From Gemmatimonadetes bacterium T265 (GTDB taxonomy: Bacteria > Gemmatimonadota > Gemmatimonadetes > Gemmatimonadales > Gemmatimonadaceae): a DNA stretch of 64,000 nt. Made by a program: the position numbers and the translations under genes. This document shows positions 26,960-34,366 of this stretch, in pieces; the stretch's first letter is position 1; the number at the start of each line of letters is the position of its first letter. The stretch lies in the NCBI GenBank assembly GCA_019973575.1, contig BPUI01000001.1, forward strand, positions 1,562,342-1,626,341, written 5' to 3'. The notes beneath the pieces are model-generated. The model was not told the DNA's origin and searched no databases. It saw only the letters and a program-made list of their open reading frames with translations.

Positions 26960-29521
26960 TCAGCCCGGCGGCGCCTCGACCGTGACCGTCCAATCTTCCC
27001 CCGCCCAGGCGCGCGCGTCGGCCCAGCGGATCGTGAAGCGGACCTCGTCGCCCGGGCGCAGCACGCCCGCGTCGAGGTCCGCGGCGAACAGGTCGAGCGT
27101 ACCGACCGGGCGCGCGGCGGTGTCGTGCGTGGTCGTCCAGTTGTCCGTGGTCCAGTGCACGAGCGCCGCGTCGAGCGTGAGCACGCGCAGCAGCTGCCCG
27201 GCGCGCATGGTGCGCACCTTCTGCTGCGGCGCCCAGAGGGCGACGCGTGGCGCGGGCGGCGCGGCGCCGGCGCTCGTGTGGCCGGAGCCGCCGGGCGCGC
27301 CGCCGCGTTCGAGGTAGCGCACCACCGGCTGCGGCGGCAGGTCGAACACGGCGCCGTCGGCGAGCGAGCGCGCCAGCTTGAGGTACTCCGCGTGCGCCCA
27401 GGCGAGCGGCATCGCCGAGCCGGCGGGGCGCCCGCAGTAGAGGTCGCGCTCGGGCAGGTCGGGCGCGTCCCAGACCTGCTCGGGGATGAGGCCGCCGTCG
27501 CTCGCCTGGCGCGCCATCGTGTCGAGCAGCCGCCGCGCGTCGGCGGCGTCGCCGGCGAGGAGCGCCCAGTGCCCGCGCTCGCCCGCGAACAGCGGCCACC
27601 CGCGCCCGATCCCGGCGCCGTCGAAGGGCGAGCCGTCCTCCTTTTCGCCGTAGCCGTCCTCGTTGTAGCGGTGCCAGACCGGGCCGGTGGGTGTCTCGGT
27701 GCGAAGCACGGCGTCGATCACGCGCACCGTGTCGAGGATGCGCGGGTCGCGCGCGTGCCGCAGGCCGAAGCGGACGAGCGCGAGCGCGTCGGGGCTCACG
27801 ACCGCGTCGTAGCGGGCCGCGAGCCCGGGGTCGACGCGGTTCTTGATCGGGACGAAGCCCGCGTTCGGCCCCGTGGGCGAGGGCGCGTCGGCGACGTCAG
27901 GCGGCGCGATGCGCGCGTAGTAGCCCGCCACGCCGACCCGGCGCGCGAGCGGGGTGTCGGTCACGTACGTCCACCGCTCGACGCCCGCGTTCCAGACGTC
28001 GGCCGCCTCGCGCAACACGGTCGCCGTCTGCGGCTCGCCGGCGCGCTCGGCGACATCGGCGGCGGCGAGCAGGGCGGCGATCTCGACGGCGAGGGTGAAC
28101 GGCGAGTAGCCGGCGTCCTCTTCCCAGCGGTCCTGCTGCGTGACCGGCCCGTGGCGGAGGAGGAACGCGGCCGCGGCGCGCACCATCGGCCACGGGTCGA
28201 GGTCGTCGAGCGCGCCGATGCGGAAGGCGAGGTCGGCGAGGAGGATCGGGAACGCGGCCTCGTCCATCTGCACGCCGTCCCAGTAGGGCGTGCCGTCGAG
28301 CCACATGTTCTGCGGCCAGTGCCCGTCGGCCTCCTGGGTGGCCATGAGGAAGCGGAGCGTGCGTTGCGCGCTCTCGTAGTGCCCCGCGGCGAGCAGCCCG
28401 CCCGCGCACTCGACGAGGTCGCGCGGCCAGATAAGGTGGTAGCCGCCGAGGTCGTGGTCGCCCTTGGACTGGCCCCAGGGGATCGAGAGCGAGGCGATCA
28501 TCCCGCCCGGCGCGCGCTGGTCCTCGTGCGTGCGGAGCACGGCGGTGCTGACCGCGACGAGGTCGGGCGCGCCCCCGGCGGCCGCGCCGTCGGGGGCGGC
28601 GTGGAGCGTGCCGCGCACGAGGAACTCGCGCCAGTCGTCGACGTACGCCGCCGCGACCGCGTCGAACGGGTCGAAGAGGGCGAGCCGCGCCCGCTGCGCC
28701 GCCTCGGCGGAGTTCTGGCCGAAGCCTAACGAGAGCACGAACTCGGCGCGCCGCGAGCGGGACGTTAGACCCGCGGCCGCGAGGTCGACCTCGCCGCAGA
28801 GCGCGACGTTGCCGTCGCGGGCGACGTTGGCGCCCGTGGTGAGGCGCCCGTGCGCGCGCACGTCCTGCCACCCGTCGCTCGTCCCGACGTAGCCGGCCGT
28901 GGCGTCGGCCCAGCCGCCGCTCGCCGCGAGCGCGAGCGCGGTGCCGCCGCGCGCGGCGAAGAGGGCGCGCATGCCCTTGTAGTCGGCGACCCACGCGTCG
29001 TTGCCGGCCCCCTGGTTGCCGACGTGCGGCGAGAGGAGGGCGAAGACGCGCCAGGCGTCGGGCGCCCCTCCGTCGGCCGCGCCGTCCGGATCGCCTAACA
29101 GTTCGAAGGCGACGTGCTGGAGGAGGACGTCGTGCTCGGGGTGCGAGACGACGGTCTTCGTGACGCGCCAGCGGCCGTCCCGCGCGGTGTTCACGAGCCG
29201 GTACCCGGGCACGCCGGGGGCGAGCAGGCCGACCACGCTCGCCGCGTCGCGCTTCTCCTCGTAGAACGTGTCGTTCGGCCCGACGACGAGCAGGCCGAGG
29301 TCGCGCGTGACGGCCTGGTCGACGCGCGGGTAGTAGACCTCGTTGACGACCCCGTGCGAGAGGGTGAACCAGACGCGGCTCCGCGGGTCGAGCGCGGTGC
29401 CGACGCCGCTCTTCGCGCTGGACGTCCAGCGCGGCTCCATGCCGGGCGCGCCCGCGGCCGGGCGGAGCGTCGAGTCGTCGCGGCGCTCGCCGGAGGGGCG
29501 GCCTTCGATGCGGACGGGCAT
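26960..29521 (-). CDS. GH15 glucan 1,4-alpha-glucosidase (glucoamylase)
   Basis: The 853-residue enzyme releases glucose from non-reducing ends of starch-like glucans. It has an N-terminal beta-sandwich (to about residue 300), then the (alpha/alpha)6 barrel with HLIWPRDLVECAGGLLAAG, HWPQNMWLDGTPYWDG, WEEDAGYSPF (general acid Glu) and GGLIPEQVWD (general base Glu), and a further C-terminal beta domain from about residue 750. No signal peptide is apparent, so it may act on internal glycogen. Two heptamers in the gene's direction encode Leu-Gly (28724, 29093). Confidence 0.94.
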   Translation of the reverse strand: MPVRIEGRPSGERRDDSTLRPAAGAPGMEPRWTSSAKSGVGTALDPRSRVWFTLSHGVVNEVYYPRVDQAVTRDLGLLVVGPNDTFYEEKRDAASVVGLLAPGVPGYRLVNTARDGRWRVTKTVVSHPEHDVLLQHVAFELLGDPDGAADGGAPDAWRVFALLSPHVGNQGAGNDAWVADYKGMRALFAARGGTALALAASGGWADATAGYVGTSDGWQDVRAHGRLTTGANVARDGNVALCGEVDLAAAGLTSRSRRAEFVLSLGFGQNSAEAAQRARLALFDPFDAVAAAYVDDWREFLVRGTLHAAPDGAAAGGAPDLVAVSTAVLRTHEDQRAPGGMIASLSIPWGQSKGDHDLGGYHLIWPRDLVECAGGLLAAGHYESAQRTLRFLMATQEADGHWPQNMWLDGTPYWDGVQMDEAAFPILLADLAFRIGALDDLDPWPMVRAAAAFLLRHGPVTQQDRWEEDAGYSPFTLAVEIAALLAAADVAERAGEPQTATVLREAADVWNAGVERWTYVTDTPLARRVGVAGYYARIAPPDVADAPSPTGPNAGFVPIKNRVDPGLAARYDAVVSPDALALVRFGLRHARDPRILDTVRVIDAVLRTETPTGPVWHRYNEDGYGEKEDGSPFDGAGIGRGWPLFAGERGHWALLAGDAADARRLLDTMARQASDGGLIPEQVWDAPDLPERDLYCGRPAGSAMPLAWAHAEYLKLARSLADGAVFDLPPQPVVRYLERGGAPGGSGHTSAGAAPPAPRVALWAPQQKVRTMRAGQLLRVLTLDAALVHWTTDNWTTTHDTAARPVGTLDLFAADLDAGVLRPGDEVRFTIRWADARAWAGEDWTVTVEAPPG

Positions 29522-29539
29522 GGGGGGCGGGAGAAAGGG

Positions 29540-29956
29540 TCAGGCCGGGCGCGCGTCGACCGCAACGGGAATTATACGCAGAATAGGTCGAAAATCTTCG
29601 ACGTTGCGGGTGAGCAGCGTCGCAGAGACCCGCGCGCACGACGCCGCGATCAGCAAGTCGTTCCAGAATGACCGCCCGCGCGTCGCCTCCTCGCCTCCGA
29701 GACGTTGCAGCGCGGCCCCCGCCGCCATCCAATCTTCGTGGGTAGGGGTACAGTAATCGCTCGGCGCGACGCCGTCGGTCACGAATGCCGTGAGGCGCGC
29801 GCGCTCGTGCGCCCGAGCGCCGATAAGCAGTTCCGCAACGACGACGCTGCTGAGACCTATAATTTCACCGCTCGCCTCGACGGCGTCGGCGAGTCGGTTC
29901 GCCAGTCCGGAGTCGGCGAGGACGTCGATGTAGACGTTGGTATCGAGGATGAGCAC
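29540..29956 (-). CDS. vapC: VapC-like PIN-domain toxin
   Basis: The 138-residue product has LILDTNVYIDVLADSG with the first catalytic Asp, AELLIGA with the Glu, and FWNDLLIAASC plus LLTRNVEDF with the later Asp residues, all as in VapC ribonucleases. The antitoxin gene ends 17 bp before its ATG on the same strand. Codon use is clearly less GC-rich than in the neighbouring glucoamylase gene, as is common for mobile toxin-antitoxin modules. Confidence 0.9.
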   Translation of the reverse strand: MLILDTNVYIDVLADSGLANRLADAVEASGEIIGLSSVVVAELLIGARAHERARLTAFVTDGVAPSDYCTPTHEDWMAAGAALQRLGGEEATRGRSFWNDLLIAASCARVSATLLTRNVEDFRPILRIIPVAVDARPA

Positions 29957-29973
29957 GGGCCCGGGCCCGCGGC

Positions 29974-30225
29974 TCAGTCGTCGACGATGCGGGATTCGTC
30001 AACAAGACGCGTTCCACCCATCGCCCGCAGTCCCTGTGCGAACCGGGCGTTCGCGACGACTCGCTGCAAGGCGATCGTCACCGCCTCGGTCTCGTTGTCG
30101 GTGCCGAGCGCGCGCTTGGCGGCGTCGAGGAGCGACTGGTCGAGTCGCATGTTCTTACGCCCGCGGGCGATGGGCTGGAGGGAGGCGGGCTGGCGTCCGG
30201 TGCGGAGTGGAGTGCGGGTCGGCAC
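29974..30225 (-). CDS. vapB: VapB-like antitoxin
   Basis: From the GTG at 30225 the product has 83 residues: a basic tail, then RGRKNMRLDQSLLDAAKRALG, then TDNETEAVTIALQRVV and a charged toxin-binding end. The RKNM...DxxLLxxAxxxLGTxxxTE pattern matches the other antitoxin in this window (10842-11150). An ATG at 30150 would give only 58 residues and cut off the RKN part, so the GTG is preferred. It is followed by its PIN toxin and preceded by TACAG-core direct repeats. Confidence 0.75.
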   Translation of the reverse strand: MPTRTPLRTGRQPASLQPIARGRKNMRLDQSLLDAAKRALGTDNETEAVTIALQRVVANARFAQGLRAMGGTRLVDESRIVDD

Positions 30226-30261
30226 GGGCGGATCTCGAAGCGGAAAGGGTGATGGCCTCGT

Positions 30262-30293
30262 TGGCTGTACGTTCGTCGCAACATGGCTGTACG
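30262..30293 (-). promoter_or_regulatory. direct repeats upstream of the second vapBC
   Basis: TGGCTGTACG occurs at 30262-30271 and 30284-30293 (CGTACAGCCA in the direction of the antitoxin gene), 22 bp apart. The TACAG core and the 22-bp step match the repeats at 10794-10824 before the other vapB gene, pointing to a common operator design. It begins 36 bases upstream of the preferred GTG start. Confidence 0.6.
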
Positions 30294-30387
30294 CACGCTG
30301 TCGGACAAGTGAGGACTCGCCGAGACGCGCAGTCGTTCCAGGCAGCAGAGTCCCGCGTCGACGGTGGCCCGGCGGCATCAAGCCAGC

Positions 30388-30579
30388 TCAATCCTCAGGC
30401 GCACGCGCTTCGCCCGGGTCCGCGGTCGGGGCGGCCGCAGGAGGCGGCGGATCTGCCTCGAGCTCTCTCGCGAGGAGGCGCACCACCTCTTCGGAAATGG
30501 AGCGATGGCCGCGCGCAGCCTGGATGTGCAGCCGCTCGTAGACGTCGTCCGCGAAGTCTTCAACCTCGATGTCAGGCGT
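30388..30579 (-). pseudogene. orphan ribbon-helix-helix antitoxin remnant (FitA/VapB-like)
   Basis: An open frame of 63 codons encodes PDIEVEDFADDVYERLHIQAARGHRSISEEVVRLL split over a typical Arc/FitA ribbon-helix-helix, followed by an acidic tail. There is no ATG, GTG or TTG at the expected start. An ACG (30579-30577) stands where the initiator would be, just after a GAGGAG sequence. It may be a dead antitoxin whose start codon mutated from ATG, or it may use a rare start. No toxin gene adjoins it; the stop of the aldo/keto reductase gene lies 7 bases upstream. Confidence 0.55.
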
Positions 30580-30586
30580 ACACTCC

Positions 30587-31573
30587 TCAGAACCCCCGCA
30601 CCGCGTGCGGCCGGTACGGCGCCTCGAGCGCCGCGACCTCCTCGTCCGTCAGCTTCAATTCCAGCGCCGCGAGCGCGACCTCCAGGTGCGGCGGCTTCGT
30701 CGCCCCGACGATCGGCGCCGCCACGCCCGGCCGGCCTAACAGCCAGGCGAGCGCCACCGCGCCCATCGGCGCCCCGCGCGCCTCCGCCACGCGCTGCACC
30801 GCGTCCACCACCTCGAAGTCCTCGGGCGCGTCGTAGAGCGTCTCCGCGTACGGGTCGCTGCCGGCGCGCGTCGTCCCCGCCCCGGCCACGCGCGAGTCCG
30901 CCGGGCGCGGCCGCGCGAGCAGCCCGCGCGCGAGCGGCGACCACGGGATCATCCCGACGCCCGCTTCGAGGCAGAGCGGCACCATCTCGCGCTCCTCCTC
31001 GCGGTAGACGAGGTTGTAGTGGTTCTGCATCGAGACGAACCGCGCCCACCCGCGCCGCTCGCTCGCCGAGAGCGCCTGCGCCATGCGCCACGCGGGCCCC
31101 GAGCTCGCGCCGAGGTAGCGCACCTTGCCCGCGCGCACGAGGTCGTTGAGCGCCTCGAGCGTCTCCTCGACCGGCACCGAGGGGTCGAAGCGGTGGATCT
31201 GGTAGAGGTCGATCGTTTCGACGCCTAACCGCTTGAGGCTCGCCTCGCACGCCTGCACGACGTGCTTGCGGCCGAGCCCCTTCATGTTGGGCCCGGGGCC
31301 CATCGGGTTGTAGACCTTCGTCGCGATCACGACCTCGTCGCGCGGCGCGAGCTCGCGGAGCGCGCGCCCGGTGACCTCCTCGCTCGCGCCGACGGAGTAC
31401 ATGTCGGCCGTGTCGAAAAAGGTGACCCCGGCCTCGACGGCGCGCCGGAAGAAGGGGCGCGCCGCCTCCTCGTCGAGCACCCACGGGCGCCACTGCGACG
31501 AGCCGTAGCTCATGCAGCCGAGGCAGAGGCGCGAGACGACGAGGCCGGTGTGGCCGAGGGTGGTGTAGTCCAC
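30587..31573 (-). CDS. aldo/keto reductase
   Basis: The 328-residue NADPH-dependent oxidoreductase has the catalytic tetrad visible as FFDTADMY (Asp, Tyr), VVIATK (Lys) and YQIHRFD (His), plus the C-terminal cofactor motif APIVGATKPPHLEVAL. It belongs to the YhdN/auxin-induced-protein-like branch acting on small carbonyls. It is sandwiched between toxin-antitoxin genes, six bases after the PIN gene in the direction of transcription. Two GTTAGGC heptamers in its direction encode Leu-Gly (30734, 31223), so unlike the toxin genes it looks native. Confidence 0.92.
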   Translation of the reverse strand: MDYTTLGHTGLVVSRLCLGCMSYGSSQWRPWVLDEEAARPFFRRAVEAGVTFFDTADMYSVGASEEVTGRALRELAPRDEVVIATKVYNPMGPGPNMKGLGRKHVVQACEASLKRLGVETIDLYQIHRFDPSVPVEETLEALNDLVRAGKVRYLGASSGPAWRMAQALSASERRGWARFVSMQNHYNLVYREEEREMVPLCLEAGVGMIPWSPLARGLLARPRPADSRVAGAGTTRAGSDPYAETLYDAPEDFEVVDAVQRVAEARGAPMGAVALAWLLGRPGVAAPIVGATKPPHLEVALAALELKLTDEEVAALEAPYRPHAVRGF

Positions 31574-31579
31574 AAAACG

Positions 31580-31972
31580 TTAGGCCGTGAGGAGGCGCGC
31601 GCCCGGCAGGCGGGACGCCGCGCGGTCGAAGGTCACGAAGTCGAGCCCGGCGTCGGCGTAGTCGGCGTGCAGCAGGCGGTCGAACAACCCCGCCCCGCCC
31701 ACCCCGTCGCCTACCTGCTCGAGCACGCGCGCGGCAACTCCGGTCGGGCGAACGCCGGGGTCCGACGTGAGATCGCGTAGGAGTCGCACCGCCTCGTCGG
31801 GCGGCACGGCGTAGTGGTGACGCAACGCGCAGTACGTCTCGGCGACGGCCAGGTCGGAGACGGCGACCGGCCCGCCCGCCGCGGTGAGCAGCCGACGCGC
31901 GGCCGCGGCCTGTGCGGCGGGCTCGTCGACGAGCAGGCGCAGGATGACCGCCGTGTCGAGTCCGATGCTCAC
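31580..31972 (-). CDS. PIN-domain protein (toxin)
   Basis: The 130-residue product starts VSIGLDTAVILRLLVDEPA, has AVAETYCAL with the Glu and ends DFVTFDRAASRLPGARLL, a PIN layout. The GTG at 31972 overlaps the antitoxin stop (GTGA), so it was preferred over a longer frame. Its stop codon lies in a GCCTAAC heptamer on the coding strand. It forms a type II toxin-antitoxin pair with the gene just upstream. Confidence 0.82.
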   Translation of the reverse strand: MSIGLDTAVILRLLVDEPAAQAAAARRLLTAAGGPVAVSDLAVAETYCALRHHYAVPPDEAVRLLRDLTSDPGVRPTGVAARVLEQVGDGVGGAGLFDRLLHADYADAGLDFVTFDRAASRLPGARLLTA

Positions 31973-32310
31973 GAACCGGAGCGCTCGGCCCACTCGGCCG
32001 CGCGGCCCCGAGCGATGCTCTCGCGGATCGACGCCATGTCATGGACGCCGTTCGCGTGTTTCGCGTAAGACCGGAGTGCACCTACCCATGACGGCAGCGG
32101 CCGCTCGGGCGAATTCGCTTGGTCACCGACCACGGCGTCAGTGGTCGCCGAATGCTCCCGGCGGTTCGAGTGCGCGCTCGGCTGATCGGGCGCGTTGAGC
32201 ACCTGGCGCACGCCGTCTGCGACCAGGTCGCGGATGGTCCGGCCCCGCCGCGCTGCCTCGATCTTGAGGCGGCGATACAGCGCGTCGTCGAAGTCGATGG
32301 TGGCCTTCAT
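31969..32310 (-). CDS. ribbon-helix-helix antitoxin
   Basis: The 113-residue protein begins MKATIDFDDALYRRLKIEAARRGRTIRDLVADGV, a clear ribbon-helix-helix, followed by a long polar linker and a toxin-binding end (WVGALRSYAKHANGVHDMASIRESIARGR). The ATG at 32310 is chosen; a TTG at 32319 is possible. A perfect AGCTAGCT palindrome lies at 32319-32326 just upstream and may be its operator. It overlaps the PIN gene by four bases. Confidence 0.82.
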   Translation of the reverse strand: MKATIDFDDALYRRLKIEAARRGRTIRDLVADGVRQVLNAPDQPSAHSNRREHSATTDAVVGDQANSPERPLPSWVGALRSYAKHANGVHDMASIRESIARGRAAEWAERSGS

Positions 32311-32398
32311 ACGCGGCAAGCTAGCTGGTTTGCTGGGTCCTCTGCTGACGCGGGTAGATTGCGATCCGACCGCACCTCACACCCGCGAACCCCACGCC

Positions 32399-34366
32399 AT
32401 GGCCCCGCCGGGCACCAGCTCCTCCGGCACCCTCGTCGGCCTGCAGGACGTCACGCTCGCCTTCGGCGGCCCGCCGGTCCTCGACGGCGCCACGCTCGCC
32501 CTCACCCGCGGCGAGCGCGTCTGCCTCCTCGGCCGCAACGGCACGGGCAAGAGCACGCTGATGACGCTGCTCGACGGCACGCAGGCGCCCGACGCGGGCG
32601 AGGTCGTGCGGCAGACGGGCGTCACGGTCGCGCGGCTCGCGCAGGAGATCCCGGCCGGCATCGAGGGTACGGTGTACGACGTCGTCGCCGCGGGCCTGGG
32701 CGAGACGGGGCGGCTGCTCGCGCGCTACCACGCCGCGGGCGCGCGGCTCGCGGCCGACCCGACCGACGCGGGCGCGCTGCGCGACCTCGACCGGCTGCAC
32801 GCCGCGCTCGATGCCGCGCTCGGCTGGGAGGTGCAGAGCCGCGTCGACACGGTGCTGCAGCACCTGGGGCTCGACGCGGACGCCGAGTTCGCGGGGCTGA
32901 GCGGCGGGCGCAAGCGGCAGACGCTGCTCGCGCGCGCCCTCGTGCGCGAGCCCGACGTGCTCCTGCTCGACGAGCCGACCAACCACCTCGACGTCGACGC
33001 GATCGGGTGGATGGAGCAGTTCCTCGTCTCCTTGAGCGCGGAGCGCGGCACCGCGGTGCTCTTCGTGACGCACGACCGCGCGTTCCTGCGGCGCGTCGCG
33101 ACGCGCATCGTCGAGCTCGACCGCGGGCGCCTTACGGACTGGGGCGCGGACTACGACGCCTACCTCGAACGCAAGGAGGCCGCGCTCGCCGCCGAGGCGC
33201 GCGAGCGGGCGGAGTTCGACCGCAAGCTCGCCGCCGAGGAGCGCTGGGTGGGGACGAGCATCACCGCGCGCCGCACGCGGAACGAGGGGCGGGTGCGCGC
33301 GCTCGAGGCGATGCGCCGCGAGCGGGCCGCGCGGCGCGAGCGCGTCGGGTCGGCGTCGCTGCAGGTGCAGGAGGCCGAGCGGTCGGGGCGCCGGGTGGTC
33401 GAGGCGCGCGGCGTGTCGTTCGCCCGCGGCGCGCGCCCGATCGTGCGCGACTTCAGCACGACCGTCGCCCGCGGCGACCGCGTCGGCATCGTCGGGCCCA
33501 ACGGGTCCGGGAAGACGACGCTCCTGCGCCTGCTGTTGGGCGAGCTCGCCCCCGACGCAGGGACGGTGCGGCTGGGCACGAACCTCGAGGTCGTCTACTT
33601 CGACCAGCTGCGCGAGCAGCTCGACCCCGACCGCACGGTGTTCGACAGCATCGCCGGCGGGGCGGAGTGGGTCGACGTCGGCGGCGCCGGGGGGCAGCGC
33701 AAGCACGTACACGGCTACCTGCAGGACTTCCTCTTCCCGCCGGAGCGGGCGCGCACGCCGGTGCGGGCGCTCTCGGGCGGGGAGCGCAACCGGCTGCTGC
33801 TCGCGCGGCTGTTCACGCGCGCCTTCAACCTGCTCGTGCTCGACGAGCCGACGAACGACCTCGACGTCGAGACGCTCGACCTGTTGGAGGGGCTGCTGCT
33901 GGAGTACGGCGGGACGCTGCTCCTCGTGAGCCACGACCGCGAGTTCCTCGACCACGTCGTGACGAGCACGCTCGTGCTGGAGGGGGGCGGGCGGGTGGGC
34001 GAGTACGCGGGCGGGTACTCGGACTGGCTGCGGCAGCGGCCGGCGGGCGGCCGGCCGTCGCCTAACGGGGCGCCCGCGCCGCCGAAGCGCCCCGCGGCGC
34101 CGCGCGCCCCCGCCGCGGTGGCCGGGCGCCCGCGGCGGCTCACCTTCGCGGAACAGCGCGAGCTCGCGGGGCTGCCCGACGCGATCGACGCCGCGGAGCG
34201 GGCGCGCGGGGCGCTCTACGCGTCGCTCGCGGACCCCGCGCTGCTGCGCGACGGCGCGGCCGCGGCCGGGGCGAAGGCGCGGCTCGCCGCGCTCGACGCC
34301 GAGGTCGGGGCGCTGACCGCGCGGTGGGAGGCGCTGGAGGAGGCCGCGGCGGCCGCGCCCGCCTAA
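32399..34366 (+). CDS. ABC-F ATPase (Uup-like)
   Basis: The 655-residue protein has two ABC domains and no membrane part. The first has GRNGTGKST, LSGGRKRQ and LLLDEPTNHLD; the second has GPNGSGKTT, LSGGERNR and VLDEPTNDLD. A charged linker (residues about 255-320) joins them, and a C-terminal Ala-rich coiled coil ends the protein, as in Uup. ABC-F proteins act at the ribosome E site or, for Uup, in replication and ribosome assembly. A TAGATT box at 32354-32359 may be its -10. The stop codon overlaps that of the convergent next gene inside one GCCTAAC heptamer. Confidence 0.94.
   Translation: MAPPGTSSSGTLVGLQDVTLAFGGPPVLDGATLALTRGERVCLLGRNGTGKSTLMTLLDGTQAPDAGEVVRQTGVTVARLAQEIPAGIEGTVYDVVAAGLGETGRLLARYHAAGARLAADPTDAGALRDLDRLHAALDAALGWEVQSRVDTVLQHLGLDADAEFAGLSGGRKRQTLLARALVREPDVLLLDEPTNHLDVDAIGWMEQFLVSLSAERGTAVLFVTHDRAFLRRVATRIVELDRGRLTDWGADYDAYLERKEAALAAEARERAEFDRKLAAEERWVGTSITARRTRNEGRVRALEAMRRERAARRERVGSASLQVQEAERSGRRVVEARGVSFARGARPIVRDFSTTVARGDRVGIVGPNGSGKTTLLRLLLGELAPDAGTVRLGTNLEVVYFDQLREQLDPDRTVFDSIAGGAEWVDVGGAGGQRKHVHGYLQDFLFPPERARTPVRALSGGERNRLLLARLFTRAFNLLVLDEPTNDLDVETLDLLEGLLLEYGGTLLLVSHDREFLDHVVTSTLVLEGGGRVGEYAGGYSDWLRQRPAGGRPSPNGAPAPPKRPAAPRAPAAVAGRPRRLTFAEQRELAGLPDAIDAAERARGALYASLADPALLRDGAAAAGAKARLAALDAEVGALTARWEALEEAAAAAPA

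Noticed and set aside
26843-28729. 628-codon frame opposite the glucoamylase
   Set aside because: High GC keeps antisense frames open; the glucoamylase has catalytic motifs and consistent codon bias, the opposite frame has neither.
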